A model generated the notes under the pieces. The model ran no database searches. It had not been told where the DNA came from and saw only the letters and a program-made list of their open reading frames with translations. Below are positions 7,496-15,784 of a DNA stretch of 64,000 bases, piece after piece. The DNA comes from a virus. The position numbers and the translations under genes are program-made. Positions within the stretch are counted from its first letter, which is position 1. The number at the start of each line of letters is the position of its first letter. The stretch is taken from the IMG/VR virus record IMGVR_UViG_3300032562_000003, positions 124,001-188,000 of that record. One strand, written 5' to 3'.

Positions 7496-7525
7496 GTAGT
7501 TCACGGTGCGCTAACACCCAACTAC
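7496..7525 (+). promoter_or_regulatory. Homing-endonuclease leader hairpin, copy 1
   Basis: The stem is GTAGTT/AACTAC with a 3-by-1 internal loop (CAC / C), then GGTG/CACC closing a six-base loop. Downstream is CTCTAATGCTA, then AAGGAG and the ATG. Copies at 8521-8550 and 18709-18739 keep the fold while changing both sides of the stems. TGCT/AGCA could also pair around the AAGG ribosome-binding site. Confidence 0.7.
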
Positions 7526-7550
7526 TCTAATGCTATAAGGAGCAATCAGC

Positions 7551-8186
7551 ATGTGTATTTATTGCGGCACTACCAAATACCGTAGAATCTACGAACAACA
7601 CAACGGACCTATTCCAAAAGAAGAGAATGATCGATCATATGAAATCCATCACATAGACGGTGATCATTCAAATAATGACCCGATAAACTTGAAGTGTGTA
7701 ACTATTCAAGAACATTATGATATTCATTATTCTCAAGGTGACTACGGTGCTTGTTTTTTACTAGGTAAAAAACAAAAAGTTTCACCTGAAAAACTATCCG
7801 ATTTGAATAGGCTACAGAACTTAACCAGAATACAGAATAATACCCACAACTTGATCAAAAGGGCAGATGGTAGTTCACATGCGTCGGACAGGGTAAAAAA
7901 CGGAACTCATCATTTCTTAGACAAAGAAGCCGCAAGTCTCAGAGGAAAAAAACGAGTAGAAAACGGAACTCATCATTTCTTGAAACAAAACAGGTCACTT
8001 GCTTTTGTAGATAAAGTTAATCAACCTGTATATAAATGGAAACACGTAAAAACTGGTGAAATAGAAATTTTAACAGCAAAAGATTTCATGATCAAACATG
8101 ATTTATCAAAGTATCAAGGGAACATAAGTTGGTTAATAAGTGGTAAACATAAATCGGTTAAAGGTTGGATAGTAATACGAGATTGA
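7551..8186 (+). CDS. HNH homing endonuclease, opposite strand to head genes
   Basis: The 211-residue product starts MCIYCGTTKYR, with CxxC giving half a zinc site, and contains an HNH core EIHHIDGDHSNNDPINL (about residues 41-57) with YDIHYS following. Two copies of NGTHHFL near 118 and 142 frame basic linker sequence. The C-terminus (KDFMIKHDLSKYQGN, then ISGKHKSVKGW) is a NUMOD1-like DNA-recognition helix module, also present in the decayed gene at 9300-9418. It is inserted between the acidic core gene and the small basic gene, against the direction of the head operon, with its own late promoter and leader hairpin. Confidence 0.88.
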   Translation: MCIYCGTTKYRRIYEQHNGPIPKEENDRSYEIHHIDGDHSNNDPINLKCVTIQEHYDIHYSQGDYGACFLLGKKQKVSPEKLSDLNRLQNLTRIQNNTHNLIKRADGSSHASDRVKNGTHHFLDKEAASLRGKKRVENGTHHFLKQNRSLAFVDKVNQPVYKWKHVKTGEIEILTAKDFMIKHDLSKYQGNISWLISGKHKSVKGWIVIRD

Positions 8187-8244
8187 CGAGTTTCTCCTAT
8201 ATAAATAGGACAAACGTCTCCTTCATATTCAGGTTTTACGATAA

Positions 8245-8478
8245 CTAGATGCTAGGTGCCCCGGCCGCAGCGTCAGGTTTAGCACCATACTGTTTACGTA
8301 ACTTTTCTAGGTACTGTTGCTTCTCGAATGTTCTTACATCCAGCATTCTACGAAGCTTTCGAATCTGTCTAAGCGTCAACTTAGTCTTGCGTGACGTTCT
8401 ATACACAGGTCTGCTGTTGTCAGAATTTACATCCTGTAGACCATTGACCGGCGGACTAAAAATATCTTCTAAAAGCAT
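8245..8478 (-). CDS. Small basic protein between portal and core genes
   Basis: The 77-residue product has a basic, helical central part (SRKTKLTLRQIRKLRRMLDV, continuing to EKLRKQYG) and an Ala/Pro tail. It lies between portal gene 20 and the gp67-like gene, on the same strand, so it is most likely a head or portal-vertex protein. I cannot tie it to a T4 protein with confidence; T4 has nothing between 20 and 67. A late promoter (8495-8502) lies 17 bases upstream and GAGGGTG precedes the ATG. Confidence 0.65.
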   Translation of the reverse strand: MLLEDIFSPPVNGLQDVNSDNSRPVYRTSRKTKLTLRQIRKLRRMLDVRTFEKQQYLEKLRKQYGAKPDAAAGAPSI

Positions 8479-8494
8479 GACACCCTCATCAATA

Positions 8495-8515
8495 TATTTA
8501 TCATTATGATAAATA
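8495..8515. promoter_or_regulatory. Palindromic pair of divergent late promoters
   Basis: TATTTATC (8495-8502) and GATAAATA (8508-8515) form an inverted repeat around CATTA. The minus copy serves the 77-residue gene and the plus copy serves the decayed GIY-YIG gene. Confidence 0.6.
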
Positions 8516-8520
8516 TAAAC

Positions 8521-8550
8521 GTAGTTCGCGGGTCAGCAAACCCCAACTAC
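8521..8550 (+). promoter_or_regulatory. Homing-endonuclease leader hairpin, copy 2
   Basis: GTAGTT/AACTAC, internal loop CGC/C, then GGGT/ACCC around the loop CAGCAA. The inner stem differs from copy 1 (GGTG/CACC) on both sides, so pairing is kept. The following CTCTAATGCTA is identical to the other copies, but the ribosome-binding part is changed to TTAGGAAAC. Confidence 0.7.
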
Positions 8551-8577
8551 TCTAATGCTATCTTAGGAAACATCAGC

Positions 8578-9418
8578 ATGACTATTTATCTATACAAGAA
8601 AACCCATAACATAACTGGATTAAAATACTTAGGTAAAACCGCACAATCTAATCCATATAAGTATCCAGGATCCGGAAAAATGTAGAGGTCGCATATAAAA
8701 ACACATGGGTATGATGTTACTACTGAAATATTACGAGAGTGTCACTCTAAAGAAGAGGTAGCAGAATGGGGTTATACTACTCTAAACTGTGGAATATAGT
8801 AGACGAGCGGGATAAGAATGGGAAGAAAACGTGGGCTAATCTAAAGTTTGAAGAGGGCGACGGAGGTGCAACTGTTTTTGGTGACAGCCATCATTCTAAA
8901 ACTATTGAATTTAAAAATAGAATTGATCACGCATGGACTCCCGAAAAAAGAAAAAAACAAGGTGATCTGTCTCGATCACGATTTTCGCACATGTCTACTG
9001 AAGACAAAAAACATATAAGAAAAAAAGCAATCGACACTAGAACTAAAAATAACCCAGATTGGAGGAAAGACTTATCTGATAGAATGTTAGGGAAAACAAT
9101 CCTTCAAAATCTAAAGAAGTAATAGAAAAGATAGCAGAAAGTAAATCAAACTGGAATGACTCCTTTCGAGAATATGTAATCAGTAAAAATTCTGGAATTA
9201 ATCATTACAGAAACAACCCTAATTACAAATCAACTCAATTTGGAAAGGGGCACCCTAATTATAACCCCAATGTATACTCATTTAAAAATAAAAATACACT
9301 AGAAGAAGTTAGAATGACAGTGTTTGATTTTATAAAAACATACAACCTACATCAAGGAAATGTAAGTTTATTAATGTCTGGAAAAAGAAAATCTGTACGC
9401 GGGTGGATGTTATCTTAG
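8578..9418 (+). pseudogene. Decayed GIY-YIG homing endonuclease
   Basis: The ATG at 8578 begins MTIYLYKKTHNITGLKYLGK, almost identical to the intact GIY-YIG protein at 17975-18682. The frame is broken by a TAG at about 8684, where the intact paralogue has Trp. It resumes (SHIKTHGYDVTTEIL, later KKTWANL), then shifts frame near 9085-9100. The shifted frame continues to 9418 with a NUMOD1-like end (YNLHQGNVSLLMSGKRKSVR). It lies convergent to the portal gene and overlaps its stop by a few bases. At least two disabling changes are present, so full-length product is not expected. Confidence 0.88.
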
Positions 9419-12400
9419 AAGCCGCCGCCCGGAGTTGCTCCAGGTCCGCCCATTGCTGATGGTTCTGCTGCTACATCGCCGCCTGAAACTGGCCCAGCAG
9501 TTTCCGGTGCTTCACCTTCCTGTTCGGAATTCTCAATCTGATCCGCAGTATTCATATCAGCATCAAAGTCTCCGCTGGATACACCTATGTTTCTAAGATC
9601 AGCACCCTGTGGTTCGCTAGTGACTTCTTCTCTGTTTTCTTCTTCCCAGAGCTTTTCGTTCTTCTTGATTTCTTCTTCTGAAAGACCTAAGAATCTTTCA
9701 AGGTTGAAGCGCTTTGACATGTATGGAATAGCATCCATAGCAGAGAACACTGATACTCGTGCATTATCTAACTCACTCTGACGGTAGGCTGCAAAGTTTT
9801 GCGGAGGATTAAAAGTTAGTTGGAAAAGACTAGTATCAATATTGAAGCCTCTCCAACGCAAGAATAACTTAAACTCTTCATCCAGCTTCAAGCAGATATA
9901 ATTCTGAAGTCTTTCACAGTATTGATTGAATCTAAATTCTTGAATCATCGCTGTGCCGACACGACCATCGTTCATGGGTGTAGTATTGTCGTCGGGACCA
10001 GTTGGTAAGTATGAAGACGGAACACGAAGTCCACGGGCAAGACGATTATTGAAGTACTTCAAGTCATCGATTTCACCTAGATTTTGTCCGCCCGGCAGAA
10101 CTTCAACAGATGATCCACGTCCTTCTGCTGTTACAGGGAAGAAATAGTCTTCGTTCATTGAGTTCTTTACAAATATACCAGCGTCGATAGCAAACGTATG
10201 ATAATCATGCCATTGATGACGCCCATCAATAGTTATAGTTCCAGTGTCTCTGTTACTTACCTTTTCAATCTTTACAATTCTATGGTTAAAATTGTCAATT
10301 TCTTTTACAAAATGTTTCCAATTTTTATATCCAAATTTAGAAAGAAGTCTGTCTAACTTACTGTACCCAAACTTATTAAAGTCTATTTTACATTGTGCAT
10401 TTTTATAATCCAATGGTGATGAATTAGCATTCTTAACCAAACTCAATAAGGTGCTATCATTATCACACCACTCCAGTACCTTATTTTTATTTTTATTACC
10501 TTGCTTAACCTGTTCTGCTACTCGTTGTACCATATCAAATGTCAAGATCAGTGGTTGATTTTTAATTTTAACTCTCTTTTCACAATTTGCACGAACTTTT
10601 TCCAAACCAACTGGATTACGATCAAAGTACTCTTTGCGCACTTGTTGCATACTAGATTTATATTTAGCCGCAGTTATAGGATCGTTCTTTCTAGCCCATA
10701 CAGCTTTTTGTTGCGCTGCTCTAATGTTCCAAAGACCGATTAGACGTTCTTCTTCGGTCATATTTTCCCAATTTTCTTTTAGAGTGGCCGAAGTTTTAGA
10801 CGTTATCTGCTTTCTATATTCATCTGACATCGTTTCCCAAAATTCTTTTTTCTGTGCAGCATGATATAAAACATGATCTGTTTTGTTCATGAATACTAGG
10901 TTTTTGGGTTCGTTATTAAATCTATTGTTATCTTTATGATGAATAACTGTTCTAGGTGCCATTGCGTATTCAGTTAGATAATTAAATTCTTGGTGCTTTC
11001 CTAAATTTCTAAAGAAATCCCCGACCATCCGATGAGTCCAAATCCATTTTTTACTCTCATGGTCCCATACCTGCTGGTAATCATTGGTTTTTCCGCCTGA
11101 AATATTTTTATTTTGAGTATTGAACGCAATTAGACTATCATTTTCAGTTAAATGTTGTGCTTCTACAAAGCCTTTATCAAACACAGGTATTTTATGGTCT
11201 GGTGTACAAACTAATGTTTTGCCGTTATCAAAAGTAAGTTTAATTACTTCTGTGTTTTTTCTAGTAATGCCAGCCCAATTAATTACTCCAGGTACTACTC
11301 TACCGGTTACTGGATCGCAGCTATACGCCCAATTTTCTTTTCCAGCTTCAAATTCAGTGATTATTTCTTGTAAAGACAAGGTTCTTCCATCTAAAAGTGG
11401 AATTTTAGTTTCTAAATCCAAACATAAAGGGTTATAAGAGGCGTCCACAATCGACTGTCCACCGTACGGTGAGGGAATTCTACGCTGGTGAATTTCGTTC
11501 TTTACTCGCTCAACAAATGCCATTGCTAAGTGACTTGGCATGTTACCAACATCGATCTTAAACATTCTACGTTCAGGTGCACGCTGCACACGATAGATAA
11601 GAACCGCATCTTCTAGTAGTTCTTTTTGCTTATAGACCTTAAAGATGTTTTCCAGTATAGATTGACCAAAAGGCCAAAATCTATCTAATCCTTCAGTTAA
11701 GGACAAGTGTACAATATGCTTACTGTCTACTGCTGATTCACTCTGACCTAATGTAAAACGACTTCCAGTCGTATTATATGGCATTGCCGGAACAGTGTAC
11801 GGGGTGTTAGTTCCGCCGCCACTACCACCTAAACCAGTTGCTGGGTTCGCAGCAAAGTCAGTATTGGTTTTCTGTGCTACTGATAAGTTTTGTAGATTGA
11901 TATTGATGTCTTTGATGACATACTGTTCCGGCTTCTTGCCCTCAGATTCGTTGACGATAACCTTAATGACCTTAACCATATCAACCCAGTATAGCTTAAA
12001 GTTTTCTGGGTCACGAACAAATACTTGGTCACCATACTTGACAACGTTTCTGAAAATCTTAAACATTCTCACGTCGAATTCATTTAGCTTGCACCACTGT
12101 TGTAGCTGCTTACCTAGCAATTCTACTTCACGTGGCGTAGGTTCTCCTTTGAATTCAAACGCAAACGGTGTCTTGTTATGTTCATTTCGCTGTGTAGAGA
12201 ACTCTGCTATGATGTCCAAACAAGCGTTGATTTCAGCATCAACGTCCATCATTTCGTATTGATTGTATCGTTCGATTCTGTTGGGGTGACCAGTGTAGAC
12301 TTCCGGTAGTCTACTTTGATAGTTTTTGTATCCAAATTCAGTATTGTTCCAACCACCAGTTGGCATACCGTTTTGTCCAGGCGACCCATTCCATGCTCCG

Positions 12401-12474
12401 GCATTACTGCTCGCACCAGAGATAGGACTCGAAACACCACTCTTGTTTAGAAATTTCTTCTTGTATCCAGACAT
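9415..12474 (-). CDS. 20: Portal vertex protein, T4 gp20-like, interrupted by an intein
   Basis: The precursor is 1019 residues; without the intein (residues 351-771) the portal is 598 residues, close to T4 gp20 (524). Portal blocks are NRIERYNQYEMMDVDAEINA, the wing region with KYGDQVFVRD, ERRMFKIDVGNMP, MNEDYFFPVTAEGRGSSVEV and DLKYFNNRLARGLRVPSSYL. The intein sits exactly between YNPL and SMNEDYFF, in the most conserved part of the protein, where imprecise splicing would be lethal. The C-terminus is acidic then Gly/Pro-rich. A late-type promoter (12498-12505) lies 23 bases upstream, overlapping the end of the preceding gene. Confidence 0.96.
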   Translation of the reverse strand: MSGYKKKFLNKSGVSSPISGASSNAGAWNGSPGQNGMPTGGWNNTEFGYKNYQSRLPEVYTGHPNRIERYNQYEMMDVDAEINACLDIIAEFSTQRNEHNKTPFAFEFKGEPTPREVELLGKQLQQWCKLNEFDVRMFKIFRNVVKYGDQVFVRDPENFKLYWVDMVKVIKVIVNESEGKKPEQYVIKDININLQNLSVAQKTNTDFAANPATGLGGSGGGTNTPYTVPAMPYNTTGSRFTLGQSESAVDSKHIVHLSLTEGLDRFWPFGQSILENIFKVYKQKELLEDAVLIYRVQRAPERRMFKIDVGNMPSHLAMAFVERVKNEIHQRRIPSPYGGQSIVDASYNPLCLDLETKIPLLDGRTLSLQEIITEFEAGKENWAYSCDPVTGRVVPGVINWAGITRKNTEVIKLTFDNGKTLVCTPDHKIPVFDKGFVEAQHLTENDSLIAFNTQNKNISGGKTNDYQQVWDHESKKWIWTHRMVGDFFRNLGKHQEFNYLTEYAMAPRTVIHHKDNNRFNNEPKNLVFMNKTDHVLYHAAQKKEFWETMSDEYRKQITSKTSATLKENWENMTEEERLIGLWNIRAAQQKAVWARKNDPITAAKYKSSMQQVRKEYFDRNPVGLEKVRANCEKRVKIKNQPLILTFDMVQRVAEQVKQGNKNKNKVLEWCDNDSTLLSLVKNANSSPLDYKNAQCKIDFNKFGYSKLDRLLSKFGYKNWKHFVKEIDNFNHRIVKIEKVSNRDTGTITIDGRHQWHDYHTFAIDAGIFVKNSMNEDYFFPVTAEGRGSSVEVLPGGQNLGEIDDLKYFNNRLARGLRVPSSYLPTGPDDNTTPMNDGRVGTAMIQEFRFNQYCERLQNYICLKLDEEFKLFLRWRGFNIDTSLFQLTFNPPQNFAAYRQSELDNARVSVFSAMDAIPYMSKRFNLERFLGLSEEEIKKNEKLWEEENREEVTSEPQGADLRNIGVSSGDFDADMNTADQIENSEQEGEAPETAGPVSGGDVAAEPSAMGGPGATPGGGF
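10162..11424 (-). mobile_element. HNH intein in the portal protein
   Basis: The element is 421 codons. It starts with Cys351 (CLDLETKIPLLDG, splicing block A). Block B reads GKTLVCTPDHKIPV with the T-x-x-H motif. An HNH homing domain follows (TVIHHKDNNRFNNEPKNL). The C-terminal blocks are WHDYHTFAIDAGIFVKN, followed by Ser as the +1 extein residue. The terminal Asn is kept, but the usual penultimate His is Lys. Intein type is therefore Cys1...Asn/Ser+1. The frame is intact through both exteins, so it is probably active in splicing. Confidence 0.93.
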
Positions 12475-12497
12475 ATGAACCAGTTCTCTTAATCTAA

Positions 12498-12505
12498 TAT
12501 TTAGT
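12498..12505 (-). promoter_or_regulatory. Late promoter variant ACTAAATA for the portal gene
   Basis: ACTAAATA on the minus strand lies 23 bases before the portal ATG and just beyond the stop of the upstream gene at 12507. Confidence 0.5.
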
Positions 12506-12506
12506 G

Positions 12507-15500
12507 CTATGCCATTGAATTACGTAATAACTTAGTCTGTGTACCGTGACTACTTTCAAGGACGGAGATTACTTTATCTAATTTATTTGCCATCATTCCA
12601 AACATTTCCGCTGTAATTTCTCCTGAATTACCAGAAGAATGAGGGTGTGCGGTTTTACCTTTAACTATAGTTTCTATTGCGGCCGCGTCAGTTGCAGGTG
12701 TTTTAGCTAATTTCATAAGCAAAGAATCTGGTCCTAAAGGTGCAACCAGTTCGCCGCCGTGCAATGTAGCCGGATATCCAGACAATGGCCCATCAAACAT
12801 TCCACCGTTTCTAGCTTGTAATTTTCCTTGTCTAAGTAGTGAAATATCCTCTTGCGCCCGACGCCCTACTTGTCCTGCCCACTTACTAGAAGATAATTGT
12901 GCGGCCGCGCCTTCAACATCACCAGCCGAAAGTGCAGCAGTTAAATGTGGCCACTTTTTGTACCAAGACGGGCCCATATTAAATGTCAAGTCTGTTAGCG
13001 CAGCTTGGCCTTTTTCATTTAATTTGTTGAATCCCGGAATATTGCTAGCAGCTTGTTTATGCTTGCCGAAATCCTGCTGGTAAAGTTTCATGACTTCATC
13101 CTTAGAGAACTCACGATTCCATTCAGGTGGTAAAGTACTACCGTCACCGATCAAATGACCCACCCCAATTGTCCATTTACCTAAGGAGTCTTTATATGGT
13201 TTAGTACGCACTCCTTCATGTCCTGCAATTAGATCCATTACCCAATTTCCAAATGACCCAATTGCACCTGCGGCGGCGCCACCGGCTTTTCCTAAGAAAC
13301 TTCCAGCTGCGCCCAACGCGCCGCCTGCTGCATGACCAGCTGCGCCCAACGCGCCTCCTGCTGCATGACCAGCTGCGCCCAACGCGCCTCCTGCTGCATG
13401 ACCAGCTGCGCCCAACGCGCCTCCTACTGCACCCACTGCTCCTGCCCCTAAAGCGGCGCCTGCTGCCATAGCTCCGCCGCCGCCGCCGGATGCTCCACCG
13501 CCTCGGAAGCTACCCATAGCAGTAGCGAACTTCAAGAATGCATCAGTGTTCTTGTCTGCATTAGGACCAAAATCCATCTTAGTGAACTTAAGGAATGCTT
13601 CAGTCGGGCTGTCTTGACCGAATAACTTGCTTAATCCGGAAACTGCTATATCTTTTATTGCTGTTCCCAAGCTTGGTCCGCCTTTATACTTAGACATCGC
13701 TTCCGAAAATGCTATTAATGCATCGGCGTTGGTTTTTACTTTGGCACCGTCGATAGGGAATGATTGGAAATACATTAGTTGCTTAGCAGCAATCTTTAGC
13801 GGATCTTCTTTACCTCCTCCAGTAAAGAAGTTGGCCATTCTACCCATTGCTCCAGCAACTTGTCCAGCGCCTATAGCAACGATGCCAACGCCTAATGCCG
13901 CCATACCTAAACCGGCTTTTTTAAGATTTTCGCCGTTAATGTCATTAAACGCTTTTAAACTCTTTCCCAAGCTTGGAAGCATTACGCTTATTAAGCCGCC
14001 GCCTATGGCCAAACCAGCACCGATACCGGTGATGATCGCAGCAAGAGCAACCCCTAATGCCACGCCGCCCTCCATAACCGCCGGCCCGGCCTTACCTGCT
14101 GCTGCTAGTGCTTCTACTAGACCCATAAGCATTCCGCCGCCGGCGGCTTTACTCATACCACCTACTGCCTCAGCGGCGCCGGCTGCTCCTTTCGGAGCAC
14201 CGCCTCCTAATAGACCCGCAAGTCCACCTGCTTTTCCTAATGCTGCTTTTCCTAAGTTAAATGTAACTAGCCCAAGAGCTCCTGCAAGTGCTACACCGGC
14301 TAAGGTTGCCAGAGTTAAACCATGTTGGAATGGATTCATACTATTAATTAACTCATCCATTCCAACTTTAGCTTTGATTTCTGCATTAGTTAACGCATTT
14401 CTCGCATCTTGTGCTGGATCTTCTGGTCCATTTTCAGCTACACTAGCTGGTTCATATCCAGCTAATTGGTTTGCTGTAGTGAGTGTTCCTGTATTAATAT
14501 TAGCCGCAGAAGCTAATCCTGAATTAACAGACAATGCTGTACTATTTTTAGTTGCAAAGTCTAATGTTTTATCAACCAAATCTTTTTGGAAGTCACCGGC
14601 CTCTTTAGTACCAAACGTTCCTGCGTTGACGGCTGACGCCGTTTTTGCATAATCCTGACCAGTACCTTGAAGTGCTAGAGCTTTTTGGAAAGGCCCGGAA
14701 ACAAAACCTTGTGTTATCTGTTGAGCCATGGCGGCGGCGGAGTCGGCGCCGCCTGTTCTTTGTGCAACTTGAACTGCGTTTTGCGCACTATCTATTTGCT
14801 TTTTTATAGCGTCCTTTTCAGCTTGAGTCTTTGCTGCGTCCATTTCTTTGTGTTTTTTAGCAAGAAATAGCTGGAATTGTATATTAGCCATCGACGCGGC
14901 TTGAGTTTTCTTCTCTTGTTCTACAGATTCTCCGGTAGCTGCGGACATCTCATTTAAATTTTTGATGTATGCAAGGGATGCACCTTGCAGACCACCGGTA
15001 GTCTTACTCAAATCTCGCAACGAAACACCACCTTCAGACATTAAGGTGTTGTAGTCAGCCTGAGCCTGCATTAGTTCGTCTACGCCATATCCCAATCTTT
15101 GAAATTGATTTCTAACCTTTTCGGTTACATGAACCTGTTCTGCAAACTTCTTAGTAGAATCGGCGGCTCCATTACCTAATGCATTGAAGGAATTACCCAT
15201 GCTTTGCATAGGTTTGAGCATTTTTTGAAAATCACCTGAGGCTAAACCAGCATTATTAGCCATCTTTTGAAGTTCGTTAGTGGTGAAAGTGTTAACAGCA
15301 CCTAACCTACTGATACCATCAGAAAATTTTAGTAAATTATCAGTTTGGGCGGTCGCTGCACTCACTACTTTAGTAAATGCAGCAGCTACTAAACCTGCAG
15401 CAACCCCAACGGGCCCCAAAGCTTTTCCTACTTGTATTGCGGCGGTTCCCATGCTATCTAAAGCTGATGTATATTTGTTTAACTCACCTGTACCGTTAAG

Positions 15501-15689
15501 TAATGCTTTAGCGAAGCTACCGGCAGCATCGTCTAACGATCTGAATGCTTTGTTGACGCTACCTACGCGAGTTGAAGCGTTATCAGAAGATTCGCTGAGA
15601 TTTTTTATTGCAGGAGAGGCGTCCCGGCTAATAATATCTGATAACTCTTTAAGCTGTGCGCTTAGCTCTGCTGCGATTTCTGGATCCAT
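12507..15689 (-). CDS. Tape-measure-like tail protein with C-terminal T4-type lysozyme domain
   Basis: The product is 1060 residues. The first ~450 are helical and tape-measure-like (ELSAQLKELSDIISRDAS onwards). A hydrophobic central region rich in Gly/Ala (about 450-620) could form membrane segments. A Gly/Ala repeat (GALGAAGHAAG, four copies) at about 752-795 is a linker. A GH24 lysozyme domain follows, with E825, D834 and T840 at exactly T4 lysozyme spacing (HEGVRTKPYKDSLGKWTIGVGH). The C-terminus resembles tape-measure ends. It probably enters the cell envelope during injection and cuts peptidoglycan. It lies divergent from gene 26. A role as gp29 equivalent is inference from length, composition and context. 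Confidence 0.8.
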   Translation of the reverse strand: MDPEIAAELSAQLKELSDIISRDASPAIKNLSESSDNASTRVGSVNKAFRSLDDAAGSFAKALLNGTGELNKYTSALDSMGTAAIQVGKALGPVGVAAGLVAAAFTKVVSAATAQTDNLLKFSDGISRLGAVNTFTTNELQKMANNAGLASGDFQKMLKPMQSMGNSFNALGNGAADSTKKFAEQVHVTEKVRNQFQRLGYGVDELMQAQADYNTLMSEGGVSLRDLSKTTGGLQGASLAYIKNLNEMSAATGESVEQEKKTQAASMANIQFQLFLAKKHKEMDAAKTQAEKDAIKKQIDSAQNAVQVAQRTGGADSAAAMAQQITQGFVSGPFQKALALQGTGQDYAKTASAVNAGTFGTKEAGDFQKDLVDKTLDFATKNSTALSVNSGLASAANINTGTLTTANQLAGYEPASVAENGPEDPAQDARNALTNAEIKAKVGMDELINSMNPFQHGLTLATLAGVALAGALGLVTFNLGKAALGKAGGLAGLLGGGAPKGAAGAAEAVGGMSKAAGGGMLMGLVEALAAAGKAGPAVMEGGVALGVALAAIITGIGAGLAIGGGLISVMLPSLGKSLKAFNDINGENLKKAGLGMAALGVGIVAIGAGQVAGAMGRMANFFTGGGKEDPLKIAAKQLMYFQSFPIDGAKVKTNADALIAFSEAMSKYKGGPSLGTAIKDIAVSGLSKLFGQDSPTEAFLKFTKMDFGPNADKNTDAFLKFATAMGSFRGGGASGGGGGAMAAGAALGAGAVGAVGGALGAAGHAAGGALGAAGHAAGGALGAAGHAAGGALGAAGSFLGKAGGAAAGAIGSFGNWVMDLIAGHEGVRTKPYKDSLGKWTIGVGHLIGDGSTLPPEWNREFSKDEVMKLYQQDFGKHKQAASNIPGFNKLNEKGQAALTDLTFNMGPSWYKKWPHLTAALSAGDVEGAAAQLSSSKWAGQVGRRAQEDISLLRQGKLQARNGGMFDGPLSGYPATLHGGELVAPLGPDSLLMKLAKTPATDAAAIETIVKGKTAHPHSSGNSGEITAEMFGMMANKLDKVISVLESSHGTQTKLLRNSMA
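13303..13434 (-). repeat. Four tandem 33-bp units encoding GALGAAGHAAG
   Basis: Units start at 13303, 13336, 13369 and 13402 and differ by only a few bases; the last is the most diverged. They encode the flexible linker before the lysozyme domain, so copy number can vary without breaking the frame. Confidence 0.9.
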
Positions 15690-15727
15690 AGTCGATTCCG
15701 TTAAATTAAATAATTGGGTTTTTTGAC

Positions 15728-15753
15728 CACTAAATATACGTATGTATTTAGTG
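15728..15753. promoter_or_regulatory. Palindromic pair of divergent late promoters (ACTAAATA)
   Basis: CACTAAATA (15728-15736) and TATTTAGTG (15745-15753) are perfect 9-bp arms around TACGTATG. Each arm carries ACTAAATA facing outwards. The plus copy is about 48 bases before gene 26 and the minus copy about 55 bases before the tape-measure-like gene. Confidence 0.6.
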
Positions 15754-15784
15754 TTAACTAAAAACCGAAAATTATGAGGAAATT

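Noticed and set aside
13627-14652. 341-codon plus-strand frame rich in Ala and Pro
   Set aside because: It lies wholly over the tape-measure-like gene on the other strand. Its composition follows from the Gly/Ala-rich codons there, and it has no ribosome-binding site or motif.
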